In this document: piece after piece, positions 1-11,918 of the stretch
How the letters are laid out: each line of letters opens with the position of its first letter
Numbering within the stretch: the first letter of the stretch is position 1
Source of the DNA: Bostrychus sinensis
Taxonomy: Eukaryota > Chordata > Actinopteri > Gobiiformes > Eleotridae
DNA length: 64,000 nucleotides
Direction: 5' to 3'
NCBI GenBank assembly: GCA_020698575.1
Contig: CM036252.1
Span: forward strand, 2,365,915 to 2,429,914
Made by a program: the position numbers and the translations under genes
The notes under the pieces: model-generated
What the model was told of the DNA's origin: nothing
Database searches by the model: none
Seen by the model: only the letters and a program-made list of their open reading frames with translations

Positions 1-1823
1 TGGAATAAGTTTACAGCGGTGCACTCACATCTGAGTAAGTCGCTGTGTGGTGAGAGGCAGACTGTGAGGAAGAGCCCCAGGGACGCCATTGTTATCAAGT
101 TGAACGAGAGGATTGAAGAAGAACGAGGCCGAGGTAGAAAAAGATTCAGGCTGGGTTTATTCTGAGCTCAGGTTCAGAAAATCATCTCACAGGCAACAGA
201 TAACTCTCCGACCACGCAGGATCGGCTCACAAAGGTTTCAGTCGGTTTCACAGCAGAGTTATGAACCAATCAGCACGAGAGACAACACTTTCTTTACCAA
301 AAAGCACGAGCCAATCGTTTTAAGGAGTTAACTTTAGAACAGACAAAACCAAACAGCAGAAGTAACAAAAAAGGCAAGACGGGAGCAGAGCCAGGTGCCC
401 ATCATAAATAACTTAACTTTAGCTCAAAATGGGGCCCCAAGGTCAACAAAAAGGGCTCTAGAGGCTCCGTCCTCACGTTTCAACTCACTCTGTAAGGACA
501 CAGTTCAAATAACATGGAGTAAGTATGAGCCTCACAAACATTTCATGATATCAGCCATCGACCCCGGGTCGTCCTTTATTCAGGGACAGAGCGGGCTCCT
601 CAGCCTGGGGTGAGGTGGCCCTCAGCAGTGAGACGGGCCCCAGCCTTCTCTCTATCAGCTACATGACAGAAAGAATGTACTGACAATGACTTAATAGTCC
701 TGCATAGCTCCAGTAGTTATTGGATTTCAATATGACCTTTTTGGAGAATGTTTCTGTTTCTTTTTGACTTGGGACAGAGTTTTTCTGGCTCCAGAAGGAT
801 TACATCTGATTAAACAAGAACCAATATATTACTTTAAGTCACTGCACAATGTTATAAAATATTAAAATAAACTTGTTTCATGAAAAAAGTAATACTTGAA
901 TAGTTATACAACATATTCAAAATCATTTTTATGTTTACGTTATAATAAAAATGGAGAGTGTTTGAGATTTCAATTTGGGACTGAGTTATGATATTTTTAA
1001 ACATTTACTCTGTCGTTATTTTTTGCCGAGCCAACTCTTTCTTTCTTTCTCTGATGCAGCTGTGTTGCTTTTTTTCATGATAATGGACATGAATTCTTCA
1101 TAAGCCAGCAGTAAAACCTCCAGCTCTGCTTCAGTTTCCACTGTGACTCATGAACTCTTCAGGTTTTTTGGAACGGACTCAGAGTAAGCAGGTTTTGAGT
1201 TAATCAGAGTTTAGCAGACGTTTGTTAACCGTGCTTTTTGGAATACAGCCCTCGTCTGGACCACAGATGTTATTTAAACACTCTCCTCTTTATTTGTTTA
1301 TGTTTGTTTGTTGTTGTTTCTATCTTAAATGTTTTTATATTAACCAATGAACTGAGCCTAGTGCAGGTGTGAGTTACAACAGCAGGTGGCGCCGTTACAC
1401 TGTTTACAAACACCACTGACACCAGCTGGGCTCAGAAAAAAACAGTTTTTATTTTAATATTTTCTCCCTAAAAATGTTTGTGAAGCAGTAAAAGAGAAAC
1501 AGATTTTTAAAGCCACTGTGTTTATCTGAGTGCGCTTTATTTCAACCAATCAGGAGACAGAACACACAGGAAGTGACCTCAGAGACTAAAAATAAAACCT
1601 AAAAAAAAAATAAAAAAAAAATGTTGCACACAAACAACTGATGCTGCACACAGGGCTGAAAATATAAATAAAAACTGCATAAACTAAAAACAAACAGATA
1701 GTAAAGATAATTAAAAAAAACAGTAGAAACACAAATCAGCAGAAATATCTTTGTGTAAAATAAAATGTAAAGTTACAAAGTTGTAGGTGCGATTCCACTG
1801 GGGAGGTACAGAGGGGTTTCCAA
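1..1823. other. AT-rich non-coding stretch, no gene recognised
   Basis: I see no exon with recognisable protein similarity here. Short open frames at 113-331 and 395-613 have no signal peptide, domain or repeat-family character that I recognise. The segment 1380-1800 is A/T-rich with several poly-A runs. One CTCF-like motif (separate entry) lies in it. The stretch ends where the first 11-bp array begins. Confidence 0.5.
1379..1393 (+). promoter_or_regulatory. CTCF-like motif, plus orientation
   Basis: ACAGCAGGTGGCGCC matches the vertebrate CTCF core consensus CCASYAGRKGGCRSY at 14 of 15 positions; only the first base differs. It points to the right, towards the gene A/B pair. Occupancy is not shown by sequence alone, and such cores can also be carried by SINEs. 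Confidence 0.4.
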
Positions 1824-3114
1824 CACCAGGACTAAACCAGGACTAAACCAGGTCTAAACCAGGACTAAACCAGGTCTAAACCAGGACTAAACCAGGTCTA
1901 AACCAGGTCTAAACCAGGACTAAACCAGGCCTAAACCAGGTCTAAACCAGGACTAAACCAGGTCTAAACCAGATCTAAACCAGGACTAAACCAGGACTAA
2001 ACCAGGCCTAAACCAGGTCTAAACCAGGACTAAACCAGGACTAAACCAGGCCTAAACCAGGTCTAAACCAGGACTAAACCAGGTCTAAACCAGGACTAAA
2101 CCAGGTCTAAACCAGGTCTAAACCAGGACTAAACCAGGACTAAACCAGGCCTAAACCAGGTCTAAACCAGGACTAAACCAGGTCTAAACCAGGACTAAAC
2201 CAGGTCTAAACCAGGTCTAAACCAGGACTAAACCAGGACTAAACCAGGTCTAAACCAGGACTAAACCAGGACTAAACCAGGTCTAAACCAGGTCTAAACC
2301 AGGCCTAAACCAGGTCTAAACCAGGACTAAACCAGGACTAAACCAGGACTAAACCAGGTCTAAACCAGGACTAAACCAGGTCTAAACCAGGACTAAACCA
2401 GGTCTAAACCAGGACTAAACCAGGTCTAAACCAGGACTAAACCAGGACTAGACCAGGACTAAACCAGGACTAAACCAGGTCTAAACCAGGTCTAAACCAG
2501 GACTAAACCAGGACTAAACCAGGTCTAAACCAGGACTAAACCAGGACTAAACCAGGACTAAACCAGGTCTAAACCATGACTAAACCAGGACTAAACCAGG
2601 ACTAAACCAGGTCTAAACCAGGACTAAACCAGGACTAAACCAGGTCTAAACCAGGTCTAAACCAGGACTAAACCAGGACTAAACCAGGTCTAAACCAGGA
2701 CTAAACCAGGACTAAACCAGGACTAAACCAGGTCTAAACCAGGTCTAAACCAGGACTAAACCAGGACTAAACCAGGACTAAACCAGGTCTAAACCAGGAC
2801 TAAACCAGGACTAAACCAGGACTAAACCAGGTCTAAACCAGGACTAAACCAGGTCTAAACCAGGTCTAAACCAGGACTAAACCAGGACTAAACCAGGTCT
2901 AAACCAGGACTAAACCAGGTCTAAACCAGGTCTAAACCAGGACTAAACCAGGACTAAACCAGGACTAAACCAGGTCTAAACCAGGACTAAACCAGGTCTA
3001 AACCAGGTCTAAACCAGGTCTAAACCAGGACTAAACCAGGACTAAACCAGGTCTAAACCAGGTCTAAACCAGGACTAAACCAGGACTAAACCAGGTCTAA
3101 ACCAGGTCTAAACC
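1824..3114 (+). repeat. 11-bp minisatellite array 1 (AGGACTAAACC / AGGTCTAAACC)
   Basis: About 1.3 kb of head-to-tail 11-bp units. Two main variants differ at one base (AGGACTAAACC and AGGTCTAAACC) and alternate irregularly; AGGCCTAAACC is a minor variant. This is the 'CTAAACC' orientation. The same unit recurs at six other places in the window, in both orientations. Confidence 0.97.
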
Positions 3115-4099
3115 CTTTGGGCGCCAGATTTTTTTGTTTTTAAGTTTTATAACATCCAAAATTCAATGCTTGAAAATAATAAGAGATAGAGTTTTAGTGT
3201 AAATGAGAGAAATTTCAGTTATGAACCAAAGTTTATAAATGTAGTCATTATAAGCATCTAATTTGCATATAGTTTGCATATTGTGAGGTCATTTTCAGGC
3301 AGACCTGCTGAATGATTATGGTTATTTTCCGATGATGAACATGTTTGACCTTTTATTTTGTCTTTTTCTGAAAGTAATAAATGAGTAAACTACAAACCAA
3401 CATTAGTAAACTATAACTATAACCTGTAATGTTCCATACCACTGAGAGTAAAATAAAAATATAAAAATATAAAAAGGAAAAAAAATGTAGAATGTAAACA
3501 TAGAGGGCGCACTCTGCAAAGTCCTGTCCTGGCAGCAGGTTCATCAGAGCTGCATCCACTCCTGATCTTCCTCTCTCAGGTGATCCCAGCCTGAGATGTG
3601 ACGTTCATGAATGATCTGAATCTCCACTGTGAACGATAAGAGCGGAGTCATGGTGGCGCAGGAGACGCTCTTTTTTTCATTTGTTTTGGTTTTTTTACTC
3701 TCTTATCAAAATAAAGAAGCGTTGTTGTTTGCCAACCACGAAAAAACTCATAATAAAATGTAGAAAACAAGCTCCAGAGAGAGTGAGACAGAAAGAGACG
3801 AGAGAGAGGATCACAGTCAGACGTCTCTGGTTCTACTCAGAGACTACACTTGGGTGCATGAAAGTTTATTGTTGCCTGCTTAGTTTTTACTGACATTGTT
3901 TTTGTATGGACAAATGTAAATGTCACATATTTGCACATATAATAAATCCTGAATGGCGGTCTCTGTGCAGACGTCATAATCAGTGAATTTAGTCCACAAG
4001 GTTGTATTTTAAGTGGTTTGTTTTCCAGTTTGTACTCCTGACTGTGCTGCTCCTCTCTCTCACAGCCTGACTGTCAGCTCCTCACATGATACTGTTATC
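3115..4099. other. Non-coding stretch between array 1 and a decayed LINE
   Basis: A/T-rich DNA with no gene I can support. A minus open frame at 3353-3559 and a plus frame at 3681-3893 are low-complexity or lack any recognisable domain. An AATAAA-type signal occurs near 3938, but nothing upstream looks like a gene. Confidence 0.4.
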
Positions 4100-4720
4100 A
4101 GTTTAACTGATGAACCACAGAGCAGAGCAGAGCTAATGTTGGTCTCTGCACACAAGAAAACAACCTTGTACTGAAAACTTCCAAAACCTGAGAACTGGTT
4201 ATTGATTTTAGTCGTAGAAAGAATAATGTGCCTGTAGTCGTTTATGATTGTGACGTACAAATGGTTGATAAATGTCAGTTTTTGGTTGTGATTCTCTCCA
4301 AAGATCTGAGCTGGCAGTCAAACATCACTAACACTGCTAACAAAGTGTCTCACCAGTGTCTCTGCTTTTTATGAAAACTAAAGGAGTTTACTCAAAACAA
4401 AACAATTCTTTTAAACTTTTATCAGTGTGGTACTGAAAGTCTTCTTCCCAGCTCTGTGTGGTTTGGAAATCTCACTGTGACAGAAAAGTAAACTTTAAAC
4501 AGAGAGGTTCTCTCTGCTGCAGGACCACAGGCTGGGACGTCCCAGTCCTGGAGGACATTTACAAATCTGGACTTTTACCCAGATCTCTCCAGATCCTCAG
4601 TGATCCCTGTGACCACTGCTGCTCCTCAGGGAAAAGACATCGCTCTGTTAAATACTCTACATCTCGTCACGCAAAACCTTTTTCCCACAAACTGTGGTGA
4701 CTTTGAACATTTTTGAAACA
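4100..4720 (+). mobile_element. Decayed LINE fragment (3' end of a reverse-transcriptase ORF)
   Basis: Translated in shifting plus-strand frames, this resembles the carboxy end of a teleost non-LTR retrotransposon ORF2. It has an 'ELVIDF'-like segment near 4190, a block resembling 'VDKCQFLVVILSKDLSWQ' near 4264-4315, 'FYQCGTESLLPSSVWFGN' near 4420-4470, and 'DIYKSGLLPRSLQILSDP' followed by a 'SGKRHRS' motif near 4540-4650. The order of these blocks is what L2/CR1-type elements show. Several frameshifts and stops mean it is dead. The clade is not certain. Confidence 0.6.
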
Positions 4721-5549
4721 CCTCAGACCTGCAGCTTAAAGTTTTAGTTTCCTCTTTTATTGATGTTTATTTACACAGTGTTTTTATTGTTTCTTAGCGT
4801 TTATGTGTTTAAGATCTGTCCATGTGTTGTTTTTTAGGCTGTGTTTTTATGTTTTGTTCTGTTTAATGTTGACTGTGCACTTTGAGCTCCTTGTGACTGT
4901 TTTGGGTTAATCCAGTAACAGAGCTGGATTTAATATTTACAGAAAACAGAGAAGGAAATGAAATCCTCTGTGACGACAGAGGAGAAACACTCACCTTTAC
5001 ACTCAGTAAATATGAGCTTCATGTGAAACAGGTTTTGTTGGTTCAGGTTTGTGGAGGTGACATCGATCAAACACTGTACTCACCAACACAGACGGTCCAA
5101 TCAGGAGGCAGGACTGTGCAGGGGGAGGAGCCTGGGAACAAGGAAACAGACGCAAAACAAACAAACTCATCTTTTTAAAAAAGAACAAACTGAGCAGAGG
5201 TGGAGCTGACAAAATGGCCGCCGTACACAGCAGCTCTTGTACTTTAAAAGTTAGAATAAATGTAAATGTCTTATGTAAATGTTTTTATCTGAATGCACTC
5301 AGGAACATGACGCCTACAGAAAGTTCTGCACAAAGACACAGAGTTTATTTTATTTATCTCTGGTGTAAACGTGCACAGTGATGAGTTTATTTTAGTTTTG
5401 AACATTGAACCAGTGGAACTGCTTTGTCATTGTTTTTATTTAAATGTGGTTTGGATTTTTTCCTTCAGGACTCGAGTCAATAAAAGATCCAAAAACAGCT
5501 CACAGCTCCTTTCATCTTAACACACAACCTCACAACAACTATCAGCGCC
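4721..5549. other. Non-coding stretch, nothing recognised
   Basis: No exon, RNA gene or named repeat that I can support. The minus open frame at 5003-5212 lacks any domain. The composition is A/T-rich and like the flanks. Confidence 0.4.
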
Positions 5550-5658
5550 CAGGTTCAGACTGGTCCCAGGTCAGGTTCAGACTGGTCCCAGGTCAGGTTT
5601 AGACTGGTCCCAGGTCAGGTTCAGACTGGTCCCAGGTCAGGTTCAGACTGGTCCCAGC
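5550..5658 (+). repeat. Short 22-bp tandem repeat
   Basis: Five tandem units of about 22 bp with core TTCAGACTGGTCCCAGGTCA (one unit has TTTAGA). The 'GACTGGTCCC' core resembles the 11-bp minisatellite alphabet used just downstream, so the two may share an origin. Confidence 0.85.
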
Positions 5659-5770
5659 TGCTTTGTGCTGTGATTGGTTCGTTAGCACCTGGTCCCGCAG
5701 GTGTTTTCCAAACCACAGGAGTGGCTCTGTTTTTAGTTTTTATTTTACTCAACTTTGAGAAAGAGGCTCA

Positions 5771-8700
5771 GACCTGGTTTAGTCCTGGTTTAGACCTGGT
5801 TTAGTCCTGGTCTAGTCCTGGTTTAGTCCTGGTTTAGTCCTGGTTCTGGCCTGGTTTAGTCCTGGTTTAGACCTGGTTTAGTCCTGGTTTAGCCCTGGTT
5901 TAGTCCTGGTTTAGACCTGGTTTAGTCCTGGTTTAGTCCTGGTTCTGGCCTGGTTTAGTCCTGGTTTGGACCTGGTTTAGTCCTGGTTTAGTCCTGGTTT
6001 AGACCTGGTTTAGTCCTGGTTTAGTCCTGGTTTAGTCCTGGTTTAGACCTGGTTTAGTCCTGGTTTAGACCTGGTTTAGTCCTGGTTAAGTCCTGGTTTA
6101 GTCCTGGTTTTAGCCTGGTTTAGACCTGGTTTAGACCTGGTTTAGTCCTGGTTTAGTCCTGGTTCTGGCTTGGTTTAGTCCTGGTTTAGTCCTGGTTCTG
6201 GCCTGGTTTAGTCCTGGTTTAGTCCTGGTTTTGACCTGGTTTAGACCTGGTTTAGTCCTGGTTTAGTCCTGGTTTAGACCTGGTTTAGTCCTGGTTTAGT
6301 CCTGGTTTAGACCTGGTTTAGACCTGGTTTAGTCCTGGTTTAGTCCTGGTTTAGTCTTGGTTTAGACCTGGTTTAGACCTGGTTTAGTCCTGGTTTAGTC
6401 CTGGTTTAGTCCTGGTTTTAGCCTGGGTTTAGACCTGGTTTAGTCCTGGTTTAGACCTGGTTCTGGCCTGGTTTAGTCCTGGTTTAGACCTGGTTTAGTC
6501 CTGGTTTAGACCTGGTTCTGGCCTGGTTTAGTCCTGGTTTAGACCTGGTTTAGTCCTGGTTTAGACCTGGTTCTGGCCTGGTTTAGTCCTGGTTTAGTCC
6601 TGGTTTAGTCCTGGTTTAGACCTGGTTTAGTCCTGGTTTAGTCCTGGTTTAAACCTGGTTTAGTCTTGGTTTAGTCCTGGTTCTGGCCTGGTTTAGACTT
6701 GGTTTAGTCCTGGTTTAGACCTGGTTTAGTCCTGGTTTAGTCCTGGTTTTAGCCTGGGTTTAGACCTGGTTTAGTCTTGGTTTAGACCTGGTTTAGACCT
6801 GGTTTAGTCCTGGTTTTGTCCTGGTTTGTCCTGGTTTGTCCTGGTTTAGTCCTGGTTTAGACCTGGTTCTGGCCTGGTTTAGTCCTGGTTTAGACCTGGT
6901 TTAGTCTTGGTTTAGTCCTGGTTCTGGCCTGGTTTAGACCTGGTTTAGTCCTGGTTTAGACCTGGTTCTGGCCTGGTTTAGTCCTGGTTTAGACCTGGTT
7001 TAGTCCTGGTTTAGTCCTGGTTTAAACCTGGTTCTGGCCTGGTTTAGTCCTGGTTTTGACCTGGTTTAGTCCTGGTTTAGACCTGGTTTAGTCCTGGTTT
7101 AGTCCTGGTTTAGACCTGGTTTAGACCTGGTTTAGTCCTGGTTTAGTCCTGGTTTAGTCTTGGTTTAGACCTGGTTTAGACCTGGTTTAGTCCTGGTTTA
7201 GTCCTGGTTTAGTCCTGGTTTTAGCCTGGGTTTAGACCTGGTTTAGTCCTGGTTTAGACCTGGTTCTGGCCTGGTTTAGTCCAGGTTTAGACCTGGTTTA
7301 GTCCTGGTTTAGTCCTGGTTTAGTCCTGGTTTTAGCCTGGGTTTAGACCTGGTTTAGTCCTGGTTTAGACCTGGTTTAGTCCTGGTTTAGTCCTGGTTCT
7401 GGCCTGGTTTAGACCTGGTTTAGTCCTGGTTTAGACCTGGTTTAGACCTGGTTTAGTCCTGGTTTAGACCTGGTTTAGACCTGGTTTAGTCCTGGTTTAG
7501 ACCTGGTTTAGACCTGGTTTAGTCCTGGTTTTGTCCTGGTTTTGTCCTGGTTTAGTCCTGGTTTAGACCTGGTTCTGGCCTGGTTTAGTCCTGGTTTAGT
7601 CCTGGTTTAGTCCTGGTTTAGTCCTGGTTTAGTCCTGGTTCTGGCCTGGTTTAGTCCTGGTTTAGTCCTGGTTTAGACCTGGTTTAGTCCTGGTTTTGTC
7701 CTGGTTTTGTCCTGGTTTAGTCCTGGTTTAGACCTGGTTTAGTCCTGGTTTAGTCCTGGTTTAGTCCTGGTTTAGACCTGGTTCTGACCTGGTTTAGTCC
7801 TGGTTTAGACCTGGTTTAGTCCTGGTTTAGTCCTGGTTTAGACCTGGTTCTGGCCTGGTTTAGTCCTGGTTTAGACCTGGTTTAGTCCTGGTTTAGACCT
7901 GGTTTAGTCCTGGTTCTGGCCTGGTTTAGACCTGGTTTAGACCTGGTTTAGACCTGGTTTAGTCCTGGTTTAGACCTGGTTTAGACCTGGTTTAGTCCTG
8001 GTTTAGACCTGGTTTAGACCTGGTTTAGACCTGGTTTAGTCCTGGTTCTGGCCTGGTTTAGTCCTGGTTTAGGCCTGGTTTAGACCTGGTTTAGTCCTGG
8101 TTTAGACCTGGTTTAGACCTGGTTTAGTCCTGGTTTAGTCCTGGTTTAGTCCTGGTTTAGACCTGGTTTAGACCTGGTTTAGTCCTGGTTCTGGCCTGGT
8201 TTAGTCCTGGTTTAGGCCTGGTTTAGACCTGGTTCTGGCCTGGTTTAGTCCTGGTTTAGACCTGGTTCTGGCCTGGTTTAGACCTGGTTCTGGCCTGGTT
8301 TAGTGCTGGTTTAGACCTGGTTTAGTCCTGGTTCTGGCCTGGTTTAGACCTGGTTCTGGCCTGGTTTAGTCCTGGTTTAGTCCTGGTTTAGTCCTGGTTT
8401 AGTCCTGGTTCTGGCCTGGTTTAATCCTGGTTCTGGCCTGGTTTAGTCCTGGTTTAGTCCTGGTTTAGTCCTGGTTTAGTCCTGGTTCTGGCCTGGTTTA
8501 GTCCTGGTTTAGTCCTGGTTTAGTCCTGGTTTAGTCCTGGTTTAGTCCTGGTTTAGACCTGGTTTAGTCCTGGTTCTGTCCTGGTTTAGTCCTGGTTTAG
8601 TCCTGGTTTAGTCCTGGTTTAGACCTGGTTCTGGCCTGGTTTAGACCTGGTTCTGGCCTGGTTTAGACCTGGTTTAGTCCTGGTTTAGACCTGGTTTAGT

Positions 8701-8810
8701 CCTGGTTCTGTCCTGGTTTAGTCCTGGTTTAGACCTGGTTTAGACCTGGTTTAGTCCTGGTTTAGACCTGGTTTAGTCCTGGTTTAGTCCTGGTTCTGGC
8801 CTGGTTTAGT
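5771..8810 (-). repeat. 11-bp minisatellite array 2 (GGTTTAGTCCT / GGTTTAGACCT), reverse orientation
   Basis: Three kilobases of the same 11-bp family as array 1, but on the opposite strand (GGTTTAG orientation). Variants include GGTTTAGTCCT, GGTTTAGACCT, GGTTCTGGCCT and GGTTTTGTCCT. It is more diverse than the other arrays, which suggests greater age. It ends in GGTTTAGT directly before the duplicated unique segment at 8811. Confidence 0.97.
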
Positions 8811-10258
8811 GGGTGGGAGCGGGGATTGAACCACCAACCTCTGGGGCAGTAGTGATTGTAAAAGCCAGTTTACTCTCAGTCTGTTTATGGCGGTGTTTAA
8901 CTGAAGGTTTAACTCTGTACAGTTCATATCTCTGTGATCTCTGGGCCCACATCAAACAATAACTTTTAGAAAACTGAAAGTCTCCTCTAAGTAAAAACTG
9001 TGTTGGTCTTTACAGTGCATTGTAATAAAAAGATAAACTGTAGTTGTAATGTTCATCTGGCTTTAATAAGGTTCACTGTTTTGTATTTTTATGGATAAAC
9101 TTTTGAACATCGCCCCAAATCAGGCCTGGTACTTATTTTTTTCTCATTTAACGACCCAGTGTTTTCATCTGTATTTCTGCACTTACGGCTGATTTATAGA
9201 ACATTTGTGTTGAGTTTATTTGTGTAATGTGTAATGTACATTAGTAATATCAATAATAACACTGAGCAGTAATCTTGTAATTTAATCTTTTAATTTTCTA
9301 ATTTGGCCTGATACCAGTCAGGCCTGGAATCTCCCTCCAACATTCTTTCTCTTTCACTCACAGACTCTTTCTCTTTCTGTTTCTCAACTTCTTTCTCTCT
9401 TGTTTCTCTGCTGTGTCCTGAAGAAAGTTCAGAGTGGAACAGAAACAATTAACAGAAGCAATTAAAAATATCAAATTTGATGTTTTTTTTTTCTTTTTTA
9501 TAAACCAGGTCTAACCCAGGTCACATCAGAGTACTCAGTGTTTTTCTGAACTGACTCCAGTTTCTCTCAAAGACAACTCTGTCATTTCCTCATAAACAGA
9601 GCTCAGTGTTCAGACAAAATGGCCGCTGTAGCTTCTGTGATGTGGACACAGGAAATATAAAATATAAAGTTAATATAAAACTGTCTGAATGTGCTCCTGT
9701 AGAGAAAACTGAACTGAATTAAAACTGGCTCTGTCTGACCTGAAGTGAACTCTCTGTTAAGTTTCATTTTGAGTCAGTTTGTGTTGGACTCTGGACAAAG
9801 TTTGCACACAGCTCTGCCTCAGGTCCTGGCCCTGGCTCAGGTCCTGGTCCTGGTCCTGGTCCTGGTTCTGGTCCTGGTCCTGGTCCTGGTCCTGGTCCTG
9901 GCTCAGGTCCTGGTCCTGGTCCTGGTCCTGGCTCAGGTCCTGGTCCTGGTCCTGGTCCTGGCTCAGGTCCTGGTCCTGGCTCAGGTCCTGGTCCTGGTCC
10001 TGGTCCTGGTCCTGGCTCAGGTCCTGGTCCTGGTCCTGGTCCTGGTCCTGGCTCAGGTCCTGGTCCTGGTCCTGGTCCTGGCTCTGGTCCTGGTCCTGGT
10101 CCTGGCTCAGGTCCAGGTCCTGGTCCTGGTCCTGGTCCTGGTCCTGGTCCTGGTCCTGGCTCAGGTGCAGTGTAACCACTGTTTCCTCACAAACACAGAG
10201 TTAATCTGAGGAGAAGGTTTTACTGCAGCAGACTTTCTGTAACACAATAAAGTAGAGA
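8811..10258 (+). repeat. Duplicated segment, copy 1
   Basis: A mostly unique block starting GGGTGGGAGCGGGG, preceded by 11-bp array and containing the hexamer array 9820-10166. It is nearly identical to 11919-13036, offset about 3108 bp. Copy 1 has an extra ~24 bp pyrimidine stretch near 9390 and a much longer hexamer array. Another derived copy lies at 31831-33058. No coding function is evident. Confidence 0.93.
9820..10166 (+). repeat. GGTCCT hexanucleotide array with CTCAGG variants
   Basis: Tandem GGTCCT units interspersed with GGCTCA units. Because the unit is a multiple of three and lacks stops, all frames remain open and give artificial Leu-Val, Trp-Ser or Asp-Gln dipeptide ORFs. No start context, signal or domain supports translation. 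Cognate arrays lie at 12906-12947 and 32590-32829. Confidence 0.95.
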
Positions 10259-10689
10259 GAAACCATGAAGTACTGTTTTTGAGTAAAAGACACAATAAAT
10301 ACTTGTTGTACTGCAGCAGTAGTTGTAGTAGAAGTACATGAAGCAGAAGAGACAGAAGTACTCACATTCTGTAGTAGCATTAGTACTAAAACATAATATT
10401 ACTCACTAAATGTACTCAACATTATGATTAGTTGGATTAAAATACTAACAGTGCTGCTGTTACCATTACTACTCTTACTACTACTGCTAGTATTACTGTT
10501 CCTGGCTGTAGTATTTTCCTGTAAAGTGTACTTCTATGACAGTACACAGTGTTTTAGGAAGAGTCCTGTGCTGCCTGTGATCTCTGCAGCTGTGTGTTTG
10601 ATAAAAGTTTACATCTTTGTTTGTGAGTAAAAAGATGTTCTTATTATTAGTCCTGTACTCTACTGCTGTCCTGGGACATTAGAGTCTCA
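10259..10689. other. Non-coding spacer with a TAC/TACT-rich segment
   Basis: No gene is supported. The part 10440-10540 (CTGCTGTTACCATTACTACTC and onward) recurs almost exactly at 14691-14780, and the 5' part recurs at 32930-33060. The stretch therefore belongs to the dispersed duplicated block rather than to a gene. Confidence 0.6.
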
Positions 10690-11918
10690 GGTTTAATCCT
10701 GGTTTAGACCTGGTTTAGTCCTGGTTTAGTCCTGGTTTAGACCTGGTTTAGACCTGGTTTAGACCTGGTTTAGACCTGGGTTAGACCTGGTTTAGACCTG
10801 GTTTAGTCCTGGTTTAGTCCTGGTTTAGTCCTGGTTTAGTCCTGGTTTAGACCTGGTTTAGTCCTGGTTTAGTCCTGGTTTAGACCTGGTTTAGTCCTGG
10901 TTTAGACCTGGTTTAGTCCTGGTTTAGACCTGGTTTAGTCCTGGTTCAGTCCTGGTTTAGTCCTGGTTTAGACCTGGTTTAGTCCTGGTTTAGACCTGGT
11001 TTAGACCTGGTTTAGACCTGGTTTAGACCTGGGTTAGACCTGGTTTAGACCTGGTTTAGTCCTGGTTTAGACCTGGTTTAGTCCTGGTTTAGTCCTGGTT
11101 TAGTCCTGGTTTAGTCCTGGTTCTGGCCTGGTTTAGTCCTGGTTTAGACCTGGTTTAGTCCTGGTTTAGACCTGGTTCTGGCCTGGTTTAGTCCTGGTTT
11201 AGACCTGGTTTAGTCCTGGTTTAGTCCTGGTTCTGGCCTGGTTTAGTCCTGGTTTAGTCCTGGTTTAGTCCTGGTTTAGACCTGGTTTAGACCTGGTTTA
11301 GTCCTGGTTCTGGCCTGGTTTAGTCCTGGTTTAGACCTGGTTTAGTCCTGGTTTAGTCCTAGTTTAGACCTGGTTTAGTCCTGGTTCTGGCCTGGTTTAG
11401 ACCTGGTTTAGTCCTGGTTTAGTCCTGGTTTAGTCCTGGTTTAGTCCTGGTTTAGACCTGGTTCTGGCCTGGTTTAGTCCTGGTTTAGTCCTGGTTTAGA
11501 CCTGGTTTAGACCTGGTTTAGACCTGGTTTAGACCTGGTTTAGTCCTGGTTTAGACCTGGTTCTGGCCTGGTTTAGACCTGGTTTAGTCCTGGTTTAGTC
11601 CTGGTTCTGGCCTGGTTTAGTCCTGGTTTAGACCTGGTTTAGACCTGGTTCTGGCCTGGTTTAGACCTGGTTTAGTCCTGGTTTAGTCCTGGTTCTGGCC
11701 TGGTTTAGTCCTGGTTCTGGCCTGGTTTAGTCCTGGTTTAGACCTGGTTTAGACCTGGTTTAGTCCTGGTTTAGACCTGGTTCTGGCCTGGTTTAGACCT
11801 GGTTTAGTCCTGGTTTAGTCCTGGTTCTGGCCTGGTTTAGTCCTGGTTCTGGCCTGGTTTAGTCCTGGTTTAGACCTGGTTTAGTCCTGGTTTAGTCCTG
11901 GTTCTGGCCTGGTTTAGT
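10690..11918 (-). repeat. 11-bp minisatellite array 3, reverse orientation
   Basis: About 1.2 kb of GGTTTAGTCCT / GGTTTAGACCT / GGTTCTGGCCT units. It ends in the same GGTTCTGGCCTGGTTTAGT string as array 2 before the next copy of the unique block, so array plus block were duplicated together. Confidence 0.97.

Noticed and set aside
113..613. Two 72-residue open frames at the left edge
   Set aside because: No signal peptide, domain, repeat-family match or splice context that I recognise.
1824..3114. CRISPR-like appearance of regular short repeats
   Set aside because: Units are contiguous 11-mers with no unique spacers, in a vertebrate genome with no cas genes. It is a minisatellite.
9745..10209. 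Leu-Val, Trp-Ser and Asp-Gln dipeptide open frames at the hexamer arrays (also 32445-32877)
   Set aside because: Stop-free GGTCCT repeats are open in every frame. The arrays differ greatly in length between duplicated copies, and no start context or domain supports coding.
10424..10630. Hydrophobic 68-residue open frame resembling a membrane peptide
   Set aside because: It is encoded by TACTAC/TGCTGTT low-complexity DNA that recurs at 14691-14780 as part of a dispersed duplicated block; no splice partner.
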